From Oscheius onirici (lineage: Eukaryota; Nematoda; Chromadorea; Rhabditida; Rhabditidae), in contig OW051473.1 of the NCBI GenBank assembly GCA_932521025.1, forward strand, positions 4,526,001 to 4,590,000: a DNA stretch of 64,000 bases. Direction: 5' to 3'. A model generated the notes under the pieces. The model saw only the letters and a list, made by a program, of their open reading frames with translations. It was not told the DNA's origin and searched no databases. Shown piece by piece: positions 52,896-64,000 of the stretch; positions within the stretch are counted from its first letter, which is position 1, and every line of letters starts with the position of its first letter. Made by a program: the position numbers and the translations under genes.

Positions 52896-55800
52896 CCTGT
52901 ACACTCGTCTACTAAGTTTAGTTTAATAACAACATGTTGCAAGAGCGGATGTGAGTTTGCAGATCTTGAGAAACTGAAAACTTTGCTCATTATAGGGCCA
53001 TGTCCAAGTTAATCCGTCTTTTGTCTGGATGTCCAAATGAACGCCATCAAATGTTACTTCCTCTTCTAAAACCGGATTCAATTACTCAAGGCGTTTCCGT
53101 TCTTCTTGACACCAACCTGCTTAAGACCTATTACTTGTCACCTTTTTATTGCAGCTGCCTAAGATCTATGGGAAAAAGTTCAAAACATCTGGAGATTAGA
53201 TAATTGGCTATGTTCAGGTTGAGTCATAAATCAAACTTCATCTTAATCTTTCGTGAGGTTCACAGACTCATTATTAACTAACGAATGTTCGTTTACGTCA
53301 CTCCCGCTGCCTTACCTGCCATTCGTTTTTTAAGCGAGCAATATTTCCCCTTAACTGGGCAGTTACGAATAAGTCTTCCATATTTTTCGAGAACGTCCTA
53401 TTGGGAACCGAAAAAGTAAAAGTTGTTTGGTTTCTCGCCGGATGTTCAGGTTGTACTCTCCCAGCCCAGTTCCAGAAATCATAATAGTGTGCTTTTCGTT
53501 GTTCTATTGACTATGCGAGATTTCAGCACAACAAGTTTCACCAATCTTTTAATAAATGAAAGTGTTTATCATGGCTGCATACGGAGATTGTGTTTTAGCC
53601 TCACCCATTTGTTTACAATGTTTGTGTGATCTAAAATAGATATCTCTGACCATCCAAAATTTTTAACCAAGCCATGATTAGACGATGAAATTTCATCTTG
53701 CCTCCTATCTTTGGAATTCCGCACCAATGCCTATAAGACAAATTGAACGTCGTCACCCGGTGGCGTTCTTGTGCCTTCAGGAGTCAGAGTACCCGGAATT
53801 AGCTCTTTACTATAATTTCACCCTCAATATTCAGATGTTTTTAGTTGAAATTTACTTAAAAACATGTTGCATATTTAGTCGAATGTACGCAACAATCATG
53901 AGAAAGCTAATCGAGTTATATCGCCACGACCGAGATATTCTTTCGCTCGAGCTGCTTATTTACGAAGCGAAACAAAATTTGAAGAAATAGTAAGATGCCT
54001 TTTAACCTTAAGCGTAGGACAGCCCTTTTTAATGAAATGATATGTTTTCAACGACCTAATTGAGTGAACTTTGTCGTCCGTCGTACCTAAAGTTTTTCTC
54101 TGGAGATATACTAATGATTTCACTGAAGGTCCAAAGTTAAACTGGACGTCTTTCATTCACTTTCTATTCTTTTAAAGTGCTTTTCTTTTGATATCACTCC
54201 AAAAAAGTCCAAGCTCCATCAAGTGCGGAAATTAGGTTCTCCTTGGTCACTATTAAAGACAATCTTCGAACGGGAGCCCGCCTTGGTTCGTTGTTGGCTA
54301 ACAGCGGGGCTTCCTCAATGGTTGGATCCACAAGTTCAGAACTATTGTTCATCTCGTCTTCATTATTCTACAACGTTCCTAAATTTTGAGTTCAAAATCA
54401 GATTCCGCTGTACTAAAACTCACATGTAACCGTGAGTTTCACGAGAGTGCTTGCTTAAAAACAGAAGAATAAATGAGCTAAAAGTTTTTTCTTGTTACGA
54501 GTCTTCTTGACTTTTTGTCGCGAGTGTCTTGTGTGGTGACATTTTTGAGTAATTGCCCTAGCATGCTCTCCAGTTTCACGTTCGTGGCTTAGAGTTGCGC
54601 ACTTCGTTCTTTCTTCTATATTTGACAGTGCCCTTTCATTATAGCAAATTGTAAAAGTAGATGAGACATTTAATCGTTTGTTGACCATGCACCTATGGTC
54701 GTCTACGAATCAGTTCCTTTCAACGTTTCATGTATATTTAATATTATAGATAATGACGTTGGTTGCCCTCTTGTGGACAGCATGTTCCTCTTGCAATTAG
54801 TTGACAAATAATCAAATTCCTTCATGAACCTCATGACGGCCGTTTCATCTTCGCTTTTGGATCGAACACTTGCATTTTCCGTCAAAGAAAGAATCAACCT
54901 CAATAATCCACAAAACATGTTTCCAATTAAGCAGGAAGTTAAAATATATTGCCTCAATTAGAATCATACCCATGCTATTTTCTGAATTGGTTCGTTTGGG
55001 AGAATGTTTTCTTTTCTGGCAACTCTTTATTCTTATACGTGTACAGCCTTTCAATTACTAGAAGAAGATACAGAGAGTAAACAATTTCTTGAGATCCCTA
55101 GGCAAAAACATACAATTGTGCCGAATATATCCGAATAGGTTGCTCCATTTTCACACTATTAATGTGAAAAGCATCAGATTCCCATGGTCGTCACTGTTCT
55201 TCTTCTCAAATCAAAACAGTGAAACTTAAAATAGAAAAGTTTGTCACACATTTCTCGAGCAAAAGATTAGATCATTTTATCGAAAAACATTATAGAGGAA
55301 CTTTTGAAGCCCACGCTCAGACATCCTTCATTCTTTCGACCTCACGTTTTTCTGGAATAGTAGCAGTAGCAATTACTTGGAACTTCAATTAGTAGACTAA
55401 CCAAAAACTGTTGAAACGAAATCAATTCTGAAAGTCTGTGAATGTTTGCTGGGAACTGGCAGCTGACTGTTTTTACCAGACAACAAGATCGGAAGAAATG
55501 ATTTGGTGCTTAATTTTTTTGCCTCTCTATGACTAGTGGTCTTTAGCACCTATTGCCATTTGAGTTATGTATTGAGGCTGAATTGAGGGTCTCCGATTTC
55601 CTCTCGTCGAGTCCCTCACACCTTGTGCACAATTCTAATGTTTCGAGTCGACGGTTTCAGACTTTTCGTTGTTTGCCTAAAGAAAAAGAGGAATCCTCTC
55701 ATACCATTAAAAAGAACTAAAGACTTAAAAGCTTTGGAACATCCATTATCGACCGTGCTCCATTTTAAGAATCTACACGTTTCGCGTTGTCTAGAACCTA

Positions 55801-56223
55801 AGACTCTCAGGAAACTCACAAAGTCTGGATGTGGGTCCATTAAGGTAGTAAATTGTACTTTAAGATCGTTGACTACGTCCAATGCTTGAGCAATTGTTCT
55901 TCAGACTACCTCATATATTGCACCGCGGCTTATCTTTAGCTTTCTATTTCTGCTCGACACGATTTGGCAGTTCACGAATAGTTCTGCCACACGCATATTG
56001 CCCAGACCGGACCCATTTAATCACGAGCGCTGACTTCAATCTAATACGGCTTAATATGCTTTGACTCGACTTGTATCAGCAGTTTTTCTCTTGCGTTGAC
56101 CTTATAACCATCAGCAACTTTGTTTTGTTTGACGAAGCAACAACAGCGATTCCCTTGAGTATCATATCTTTGTGATGATGCACATGCTTTTAACACCACG
56201 TTCAAGTTTGTTGTTTTCAGATA
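52896..56223. other. Long spacer, only weak unassigned ORFs
   Basis: About 3.3 kb. ORFs at 53000-53203 (MSKLIRLLSGCPNERHQMLL...) and 53685-53990 (charged helical end IELYRHDRDILSLELLIYEA) are open but have no recognised family and no consistent splice chain. At 55.6-55.9 kb both strands are open for 88 codons, without motifs. I call none of them. Promoter sequence of the FMRFamide-receptor-like gene is expected at the right end. Confidence 0.4.
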
Positions 56224-57689
56224 ATGGAGAAAGAAATTCTTGAATATGAAGCGTATGACGAAGCTGATGACAAGCAGCTGCAGCTGTTTTCGAGGATATG
56301 TACATTTGTAATGATCTTGATCTGCTTCCTGGGCTTGGTTGGCAACACCCTTTCTTTGTCAGTCTACACAAGACCCAAATTTCGAAAGAAGTGAGTAAGA
56401 GTTAGTTATGCGAAATGTCAACCACGCGTTCTAAAAAAATTTAATTATAAGTACGTTTTAGGTCGATTAACGTACTCCTGTGCGCCCTATCGGCATCCGA
56501 TCTTTGCGTCTGTTTCATTGCAATACCCGTCTTCAGCATATCTCACCTGAATGAGCATTTACCAGGTATGCACTCTGCTAAAATCTCAACATCAAGTACA
56601 TTAGGTTCTGAAAGGATCACCGCGTTGATTATGGTCTTCCTCTATCCAGTTGTCATTATGTTCCAGTCCATGTCTGTTTGGTTACTCGTCGCCATCACGG
56701 TTGATCGCTACCTTGCAGTCTGTCATCCCTTCTACTGTAGAAGTTACTGTACCAAGTTAGTTGAAAACATGCTTGTTCTGCACATTTCTGATTCAGAGGT
56801 CGAGCTGTTATCATCGTGGCCATCACCGTGACATTTTCAATAGCTTATAACCTTGTTAGATTTTGGGAGTTCAAGTATGTGGAACACGAATCAGGTTTTT
56901 TAATAAAAAAATAGTGCTAAACGTAGGTATCAGGTGCCTTGGATAAGCTTGTACAGCCACAGCTCCGTTCAAACCCTACCTTCATGCTGTGGTATCAGAA
57001 CATTCTCACGTTGATATCTCAGTTCCTACTCCCAGTTCTGGTATTACTCGTTTTAAACATACAGGTAACAAACTTTTTAAAAGATTCAACAAGAAAAGTT
57101 CTAGGTTGCTCGTACAATTATCGAAGCCAGTCATCAACGAGAGGGACTGGTGGCATCTCAACGACGTGAGCACAGCACGGCCAAGATGATGATCTACGTC
57201 GTTATTGGTTTGAACAATATTTTTAGAAAAATGATGTGTTTTCAGTTTTTCTGGTCTGCTACACGTTTTCCATTGTTTTGAACATACTTGAAATCACGGA
57301 TTCCTCCCTTTTTCGCGACAGAGTTGGCTACCTACTAAACGACGTCAACAACATTCTGGTTGTGGTCAACTCGTCTACAACGTTTCTGTTCTACGTTAAA
57401 TATTCTACTAGGTATGATTGTTCTAGGAAATAAAAGACTGGAGCCATTTTTAGGTATCGAAAACAACTACGGACATTATATGGCATAAACTGGATAGTTG
57501 CGCGAATCAGATTTCGCAACACGAGGAAGAAAAACACCAAAACGAACGGAAGCTCGGATAACTATCGTCTTAAAGCTGAAGGTTTTCTTTTTTTTCTCTT
57601 TAATTAATTACGAACGGACTCCAGGATCTTATTTGCGAGGTGACGGTAACAAGTCCAGCTACAGTGCAGTGTCCACAATGTCTCACTAA
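56224..57689 (+). CDS. FMRFamide-receptor-like neuropeptide GPCR
   Basis: Rhodopsin-family receptor. The start (MEKEILEYEAYDEADDK) follows TTTTCAG|ATA. TM1: ICFLGLVGNTLSLSVYTRPK; TM2: NVLLCALSASDLCVCF; TM3: QSMSVWLLVAITVDRYLAVC with DRY; TM4: AVIIVAITVTFSIAYNLVRF; TM5: NILTLISQFLLPVLVLLVLN; TM6: KMMIYVVIVFLVCYTFSIVL; TM7: NILVVVNSSTTFLFYVKYST. The CHPF after DRYLAV, and an NSSTTFLFYVKYS form of TM7 in place of NPxxY, are typical of the FMRFamide/FR receptor group (frpr-like) of invertebrates. Seven or eight exons with short introns. The Ser-rich cytosolic tail ends SAVSTMSH. It faces the NPYSW precursor gene tail-to-tail, 417 bases apart. Confidence 0.88.
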
Positions 57690-58106
57690 AACGGCGCCAA
57701 ACAATTTGGATTGTCGGTGCTACGCTAATATCATGGCCATATCTTAAGTGAACTAATAAATAATTTCTGTGCTTCACGGGAGAATAGTTGTTTTGTCCCT
57801 ATGAAGGCTCTCATGTGTAGGCGCCTTCCACTCGAGACAGACCCACGTCTTCACATCATTCAAAAGCACATAAAGGCCTCCCATAAGCTACCGTAGTCTA
57901 ATGCCGAATAATTTTACCTGGCTGTAACCTGCAGCAAGATTTTTCATCATCATAGGTCTGGCGGAGTGCGACTAATGAGGGCTAGTTCTCGTGGGTAATA
58001 ACAACATTTATTGGAGATCACGAACACAATGAGATCGAACTAAGCTCCAGCGGGCAGGAAAGAGGGGGACAAACAGGTAAACTGGGGAAAAGATGTTTGT
58101 TCAAAA
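57690..58106. other. Convergent 3' spacer
   Basis: 417 bases between the GPCR stop and the neuropeptide-precursor stop. It holds AACTAATAAATAATTT at about 57.75 kb, which provides a poly(A) signal for the GPCR. No gene seen. Confidence 0.5.
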
Positions 58107-58531
58107 TTAGAAGTTCATCCAGCTGTATGGATTTCGGGTCCTCTTGTCAAAGTACTGCCAGCTGTAAGGATTGCGAGGAGCACGGTCGTCGTTGAAGCGA
58201 ACAGCTCGCTTTCCCTGGAACTACATTTAGATGACTTCTATTTAGGTCTTTTGGTTACCTTGGTGGCCATCCAGCTGTAAGGATTGCGGGAGGCTCGCTT
58301 TCCTTGTGTCCTCCATGAGTAGGGATTTCGCGCTTGACGATCGTCAGCCATCTTCATCCACGAGTACGGGTTACGACTCCTTTTCTCTACTGAAAATTTT
58401 CGATTAATTACATCTGTTGCAGATATACCTGAGTCGACTTCGGAAGGCTCCTCAGAAGATTTTTCAGAAAGCCCCTCGTTGAGAGCCGCAACAGTCAAAC
58501 CGAAAACAAAAAGCAGATACCAAGCAGACAT
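58107..58531 (-). CDS. Neuropeptide-like precursor with five NPYSW repeats
   Basis: Secreted prepropeptide. The start (58531) follows ACTTTCAG|GCA; signal peptide MSAWYLLFVFGLTVAALN, then an acidic Ser/Glu spacer (EKSSEEPSEVDS). After KR comes a series of repeats: SRNPYSWMKMADDR, ARNPYSWRTQ-GKR, ASRNPYSWMATKFQ-GKR, then FNDDRAPRNPYSWQYFD-KR and, at the very end, TRNPYSWMNF. Two repeats end in Gly before KR, so amidation is possible, and two others end at dibasic or mono-Arg sites or the C-terminus. Exon 2 joins after ATK through a 42-base GTAACC..ATGTAG intron that removes an in-frame stop. A 39-base stretch with GT..AG ends (58393-58431) may be an optional in-frame intron. I know no family with this core; function as neuropeptide is inference. 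Confidence 0.8.
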
Positions 58532-61041
58532 TGCCTGAAAGTATTCAATAGAAAGAGGGTAAAGATGGAAGGTCAAAAACAAGTAAAAGATACAACGCGC
58601 CCGAGTATTCTCAATACTCATATGCATGTGCGAGTTCTAATGAAATGCTTAGTAGGCGCTAATAGTGGGTTCACAGAGATTTGAAGACTAAGATAGCTAT
58701 TCAAATAATTGCCGCTAAAGATTTGAGGGTGGAGGACAGTAATTAATGAAAACGCCTTTCTGAGTACAGAGCACTTTCCTCTTCCGCAGAAACCTCGACC
58801 TTTCAAAGTGCAGAATAAAGATGATTAAACGGAAATCCGGGTTAGATGTAAACTTCCTCGGTTCCTTTGCAAAAACTACTGTTTGCCTCTGATATCATTC
58901 ATTTCGTGAAAGAGATTTTCCGATCTAAAAGTTTTAAAAAGGAACTCATAGTGTGTTGCCTTTAAATAACCGGATGAGATTAACAGTCAAAGTTTGCTAA
59001 ACACAACAGGAAGCTTGTTTTGCCACAAACTAGAAAATAGGATGAACCTTCGGATTACTCATGATGCGAACGTGCAAAACTCTGACAATAGGATCTAAAT
59101 ACCCCTTGCAAACAACACCTGCCCACAGCCTGTTTATCTAACAACTGACTACTGGCTTTTACCCAAAAACGATGATGGAGATTGAAATGTCTGTAAAGCT
59201 TCTGTTTTCTGAACTCTGTACTCTTGGGTACAACCGAGTTGCTAAGAAAAGATACACGCGCGTGTTTATCGTGCCCGAAATAACTCTTCCGGATGGATTA
59301 TTTCGTGGGCGAGATGCTCGAAATGACCTCAAAAGTTGGCAAAACTTTCGTCATCCACTCGAAGACGATGAATAATGTTATTGTTTTTGGTGTCTTTGCA
59401 AAGAAACAAGAAAGTGTGCTAGCTATGTTGAACACAGGATGGATTTATAGGAGCCATGAACAACTGTTACTCCTGCAGAATGGTACCCACATCATTCACT
59501 GACGAACAGAAATTCCTATCTGACACGTGGTATGGCAAAACTGACAAATAGAAAGCAGTGTAGAACTTATCGGGGATTCACTAATTCGATTGTTTCACTG
59601 TAGCAGAGAGCACTTCTTGCTAGACTGGGTCAATGAGTGGTTTTTTAGAGGAAGATTATACATGTTCACGTCCTGGTACGAGCAAACAGAAAAGGGTGTA
59701 TTCCAAGGTAGAAGGCAGATTCTTCGAAGCGTGTTATAGGCGTGTAGCTTTTCTTTGAAGACAATCAAAATAAGTCATGTTTGCGTCCTTATAATTAATT
59801 TTGATTATGTTGACCCCAAACTTCTGCTGGGAAGAAATGAGTTAGAGAACTGGGTACACACTTTGGAAGAGTTGGTCCCATTAACCACCGCAAATTTGCG
59901 TCAGATGTGTTTTACAGCAGAGTCTCCGAACATAAAAAAATGATGAGTGAGAGTGTCAGGAAGACGCCATTGGTGCCTATTTCGAGGAAGGAAGCAAAGT
60001 TCGACCACGAGATCGGGAACAGTTGCTCTCTACCACAATAAAGGAACTTGTCTGAAACACAGCACGACTGGAAATTTCTGCGCTGGAGGGGGCGGGAGAT
60101 GGGCGTCTGACACTGATTGTAGGTCGTTTTTAGCCCAATTTTGGAATATGGGTTTCAAGAAGGAGCGTGTACCTAAGAGGACAAACAATTCTATTCCAAG
60201 AACACCCAAAATAGGGAACGGATACGCTTAGGTGAGAAACTGCTTCCTCTGTCCATTCCAAATCGGCGCGTGACCAGGAAGAGCAGTAGAACAACGGCTT
60301 GCAAATCTCACGAAACCATGAAATTTTGAAAAACGACTTGGTTTCTAGGAGTCCTAATGTTGTGAACGAGGTTGCAGAGAACGTCACTCAACGCCCGTGT
60401 AAATCTTCGGAAATGGCAGGGGACATCGTGACATGTGTGGCCTGTAATTGGCAACTCCGATGTTTCAAGGAGCATCTTTTGCTGGAACCAAAGAGAAAAG
60501 ACCAACTTTGGTTGCACCAGCCCAATTTCGGAGATTAATAGATTAGCGAAAATGCTAAGGTCCCGTAAAGGGCCTAAAATGAATAGTGGTGGGCCAACTC
60601 TTCAGATATTCGAAGACAAAAGAGAGGAAGATGTGTAAGCATGCTGAGAAAGAGAATAAACAGTCGGGGTTGAGTTTTTGAACCAAAAACATTAGACGGA
60701 ACAGGGATGAAAAGGGTCGAGAAGACAACACGATGCCTTTGGAGAACGAGAGAGTGATTATGGTGAAGGTAAATGATCCCTCCGTTTTGACTTATGGGGT
60801 TCCCGACGAATTCCCTTCCCGACGAATTGGCAGATTCCGAAGACGTATCAGAACTACGTTTTTGGAAGCTCTTGACTGCCAGCTAGCACGATTTGAAGAG
60901 TTAAATGACATGCTCTTCTCAACAACACAATTGTTCAAGAAGCAGGAAAAAATGCACAAATCAGGTTAAAGAACACGTTCTCGTATTGACATAGTGCCTC
61001 ATCGAAGGCGATAAAGCACGTTCAGCTTATTTTTCTTCACA
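58532..61041. other. Intergenic, no gene recognised
   Basis: About 2.5 kb. Short ORFs on both strands without motifs; the best of them (60733-60969) is listed separately. It contains the promoter for the neuropeptide precursor on the left and for the tetraspan cluster on the right. Confidence 0.4.
60733..60969 (+). CDS. Hypothetical 78-aa ORF
   Basis: Single-exon ORF with ATG (MPLENERVIMVKVNDPS...), Arg-rich middle (SRRIGRFRRRIRTTF) and a helical end (LARFEELNDMLFSTTQLFKK). No signal peptide, no membrane segment and no known family. It could be chance; kept only because it is charged, helix-like and just upstream of the tetraspan cluster. Confidence 0.2.
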   Translation: MPLENERVIMVKVNDPSVLTYGVPDEFPSRRIGRFRRRIRTTFLEALDCQLARFEELNDMLFSTTQLFKKQEKMHKSG

Positions 61042-61818
61042 ATGGGCTGTCGCAGGTTGTTTCTCTGCTTATTTTGAAATTTTGTTTTGTAGAATTCGAT
61101 TGAGGGATACTACAAAACAGTTTGGAATACCTATTAAAGTGAGTTGTAAAGTTAAATTTTGTCAGCAATTATTACAGATTTACTGCTCAATATGTAGCAT
61201 TTTGACAGCCCTTACTGGCGCATACATAATGTATTTTTTGCCTGTCATACCTCGTAAGTTTTTTCTTTATTGCCTAAGATCAGGGATAATTGAAGGTTAC
61301 ATACTCATGGTTCTTCATATCGCCATAGGTATTCTGGGACTGTCAGCCGTTTACAAAGGAAAACTGCAGTTAACAGATCTGTATAAACTGATAATGGTTA
61401 GTAATTATATTCTCGTAAATCTGCATTTTTCATCCACTTATGATTTTACCAGTGATGGTTGTTCTCTGTTTCATAACATATTTGATGAGTATATGGGATA
61501 CCGGTACTTGTAATCACAGTTCTTACATTTGCTGGCTATACAACACGAGTAATACCAGTTTCACCGTTCTCCAAAAACATATTCAGATATTGGTTTTTTG
61601 GGTTCGGGCACCTGTGTGTCTATATTATATTGTGTGCTGAGTTCTTTCACAATCATCGGATATTTCAAGTTGAGATGGTTTCAGACAGGAGTGACCAGAT
61701 TGTAATCATCTTTAGTTTATTTGACCACGTTCTATCTTTCAGGCGATACCCAGAAGATCCTCCACAATACATTGTTCAACCAAATACATCTGTTAATGAA
61801 CCGCATCTTTCAGTTTGA
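61042..61818 (+). CDS. Four-transmembrane protein, tandem family member 1
   Basis: Seven exons join in phase: 61042-61055, 61093-61138, 61178-61253, 61284-61400, 61453-61548, 61587-61701 and 61743-61818. The product is about 180 aa. Short basic N-terminus (MGCRRIRLRDTTKQFGIPIK), TM1 (SICSILTALTGAYIMYFLPV), TM2 (YILMVLHIAIGILGLSAVYK), TM3 (MMVVLCFITYLMSIWD), an outside loop with a Cys pair (TCNHSSYICWL), TM4 (TCVSILYCVLSSFTIIGYF) and the conserved FKLRWFQTGV. The cytosolic tail has a PPxY motif (EDPPQYIVQP). Same exon layout as the two following genes. The general layout resembles MARVEL or claudin-like tetraspans, but I cannot place it in a named family. Confidence 0.68.
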
Positions 61819-61993
61819 GACGGAACGAATCTTTTGTTCGCGAAACAAAGTACATAAACATTTTCGGATAGTTGTTCAAGTTGTTTCAGACAATCTTCGG
61901 TGTCAAAGGACCCTCTATCTGATAAAAAGCTTAAATAGCACTCAGCTGTCCTATCAATATTCTCGGCTTTTCTTTTTGAGTCTATTACTGAAA

Positions 61994-62672
61994 ATGTGCA
62001 ATTTTGAAGTCTTAGATACGGGAAGACACTTATTTATGCCGATTCGGGTAGGTAAAAGTTTTTTTTTCAAAAACACTCAGTTCAGATATCATGTGCGGTT
62101 CTAGCCATAGTTTCTGCTACGGGTGCCACGTATGTAACTTATTTTCTACCGGTGATAATAAGTAAAGAACTTCCTTTTCGTGCAAAACATTGATCAGATT
62201 ATGTTGTTATGGCGTGCTCCATTTCTGTAGGAGTTTTCGCGCTTGTGGTTATTTATGTTGAAAAGCCTGCACTAACTCAAGTTTACAGCATAATGCAGGT
62301 AACTAATTCAAAAGTAGTAGAAAACTTTCAGCCGTGTGCCCTAACACCAGTAATCACCACATTTGGTTACCTTATGTATGCAATATCGGTGCTGGACGAG
62401 CCCACTTGCCCCGGAAAATACACATGTTGGTTGATTCGTCAAGGTGAAATCATTTCCTGCTATAGTAGAACAGTTTTTAGGCTCAGCAAAACTTATCAGT
62501 GCCGATTTTGTGGCTTTATTTACCATTGCACTTCAACTTCCTCAAGGAATTGGTTTTCGCAAACTTTGCCTTTTTCAACAGGTCATTTATCGCGTGTCAG
62601 TAACTTTTGCTCGATTCTCAGCAGCTTATTATTTTGCAGAAAAATAGCCGACTTTCCACGGTTTTAGACTAA
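61994..62672 (+). CDS. Four-transmembrane protein, tandem family member 2
   Basis: Start MCNFEVLDTGRHLFMPIR, TM1 (SCAVLAIVSATGATYVTYFL), TM2 (NYVVMACSISVGVFALVVIY), TM3 (CALTPVITTFGYLMYAISVL), Cys-pair loop (TCPGKYTCWLIRQG), TM4 (AKLISADFVALFTIALQLP) and the family end-of-TM4 stretch GFRKLCLFQ. The tail is short (QQLIILQKNSRLSTVLD) and lacks the Pro/Gln-rich PPxY tail of its neighbours. Exons join in phase across 34-50-base introns. It lies 175 bases after member 1 and 252 bases before member 3, all on the same strand. Confidence 0.66.
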
Positions 62673-62924
62673 ACCAACAACGAGGCCGAGATCTCTCCTC
62701 TTAAATAAAATTTTTTTGATATCCGGTACAATTTCCTCTAAACGTTATCTGCGGCCATCTTTTCGTGAATCACCAAATACGTAGAACATCTTGCCTTACT
62801 CTTACAGGGCGAACTAGATAAATTGTCGTGACGTGTGCTCCGAACTGACTGATTCACGGGTTTAAGACCGAGATAACGGCGGTACTTGAAGGCAGGCCCC
62901 TTTTCTCCCTAATCAGTCTCAGCA

Positions 62925-63965
62925 ATGGCTTTCCACAGACACTTTCGGTGATTTTGAACATAACAATTTTTAAATGTATGATTTAGAGTAGTCGATTGCT
63001 CACGCCATCTTGGCCTTCCAGTTGGGCCAGCATGCGCTGTTTTGGCTCTTATTACTGGAGCCATGCAAGTATTTTCTCTTTACTTCCTGTATGATCCATG
63101 GAGTAAGAAAATTTCCTGCCTTTCCTATTTTCATCTACAGATTACATCATGATGGGATATGGTGGTGCTACAGCTCTGATTGGAGTAGGTGCTTGGCTCA
63201 CTGGATTCCGCATTTTCACGATCCTCTATCTCCTGCTCGAGGTTTGATAGCAAACGTTTTGACAGAAACAAGTGGTTTCAGACTTTGTCGCTCATACCTG
63301 TTGGGTTTGTCATTGGATACGTTAGTTGGATTCTTAACAACTACGACGTGTGCACATCTCTATACGGAACTAGATTCTATTGCGTCCTCTCAGATTATGA
63401 AAGATGGCTCATGACACAGGGTAAGGTCTCACTAATGCCTTTCAATTCCTAAATTTTAATCGATGTCTTTGACTGAGCTTATCTTATCGACACATTCCTT
63501 TGTTCGATTCCCAGATGTTTTCGTTTCCAGATGAGGGTTTGCTCTGGACTGCTGACATTGTCGCTTGTTTATCGTACCCGTTCACGGCCATAACACTCGC
63601 CGGATTTAGAAAACTGAGGCTGCATCAGGCTGGAGTCAACTCTGCTGTGTATGTTAATCTCAAAGCATTTTAAAGGGAGTTTTAGAAGTCATGGAAGAGG
63701 TCTCCATCCCAACAATGAGGTGATAATCGAAAACCACCACCATCACCATGATGTTGCCGTCGTACAACAGCCGGTTATGGTAGCGCAGCCTGCCGTAGTT
63801 ACATCTCCTGCTCCAGTTTTTGTGGTAATTACAATTTGTGTTCATAACAAACTTAACTTTTAGCAAACACAACCTGCCCTCTATCCCCAACTTCAACCAC
63901 CACCATACGGAGCTCAGCCTTATGTAATTCAACAAACTCAGCCTACCGCCGTGTATATTCAATAA
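62925..63965 (+). CDS. Four-transmembrane protein, tandem family member 3, with His/Gln/Pro-rich tail
   Basis: The start (MAFHRHFRVVDCSRHLGLPV) follows CAGTCTCAG|CA. TM1 (ACAVLALITGAMQVFSLYFL), TM2 (YIMMGYGGATALIGVGAWLT), TM3 (TLSLIPVGFVIGYVSWILNN), Cys-pair loop (YDVCTSLYGTRFYCVL), TM4 (ADIVACLSYPFTAITLAGF) and the family motif FRKLRLHQAGV. The cytosolic tail has a His cluster (ENHHHHHDVAVV), then Gln/Pro/Val-rich sequence with a PPPY motif (LQPPPYGAQPYVIQQTQP). The stop at 63963-63965 overlaps AATAAA. Same exon pattern as members 1 and 2. Confidence 0.7.
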
Positions 63966-63966
63966 A
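63961..63966 (+). terminator. Poly(A) signal AATAAA of tetraspan member 3
   Basis: AATAAA overlaps the stop codon (CAATAAAG). Confidence 0.5.
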
Positions 63967-64000
63967 GTGAAAACGGGTTATGTTGCTGTTAACGATTACA

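Noticed and set aside
55616..55889. Open frames of 88 codons on both strands
   Set aside because: No motif and no conserved splice sites; dual opening suggests chance or an old degraded element.

Overview
This is a gene-dense stretch of an animal nuclear genome, almost certainly a nematode. Genes carry many tiny introns (about 35-60 bases, GT..AG). The gene set is metazoan: neuropeptide GPCRs, a Cys-loop channel, a Six homeobox gene, peroxidasin, PP4R3 and CHMP5. A ground-like domain protein and the many TTTCAG-type 3' splice sites a few bases before start codons (typical of spliced-leader trans-splicing) point to Nematoda. Moderate GC and very short introns would fit an enoplean (Trichuris/Trichinella-like) worm, but that placement is inference. 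No rRNA, tRNA, CRISPR array or clear transposon was seen.

Layout. 0.2-14.6 kb is all minus strand: an allatostatin/galanin-type GPCR, an Aa_trans amino-acid transporter, a Cys-loop ligand-gated channel subunit and two tandem Pho4-type phosphate transporters. 16.5-19.3 kb (plus) holds a tiny secreted four-cysteine peptide gene and an inversin-like ankyrin/IQ gene, which converges on a membrane EGF-repeat protein (19.3-20.7, minus). A Six3/6 (ceh-32-type) homeobox gene (25.8-28.5, plus) sits alone in about 12 kb with no other gene. 32.9-37.7 kb is peroxidasin (plus), followed by a small unknown gene and a GPI-anchored Ly6-like protein (both minus). 42.3-44.2 kb is a convergent pair: a secreted proline-rich protein with its own TATA box and a ground-like domain protein.

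46.6-50.9 kb is PP4R3/SMEK (minus) with an overlapping downstream membrane-protein ORF. It is divergent from CHMP5/VPS60 (51.9-52.8, plus). 56.2-58.5 kb has a FMRFamide-receptor-like GPCR (plus) tail-to-tail with a neuropeptide-like precursor holding five copies of NPYSW (minus). The window closes with three tandem paralogues of a four-transmembrane family (61.0-64.0, plus).

Most novel candidates: the NPYSW precursor, the four-cysteine peptide, the tandem tetraspan family and the PP4R3/membrane-ORF overlap. Exon structures were worked out by eye from splice signals, reading phase and family motifs; no search or alignment program was run.
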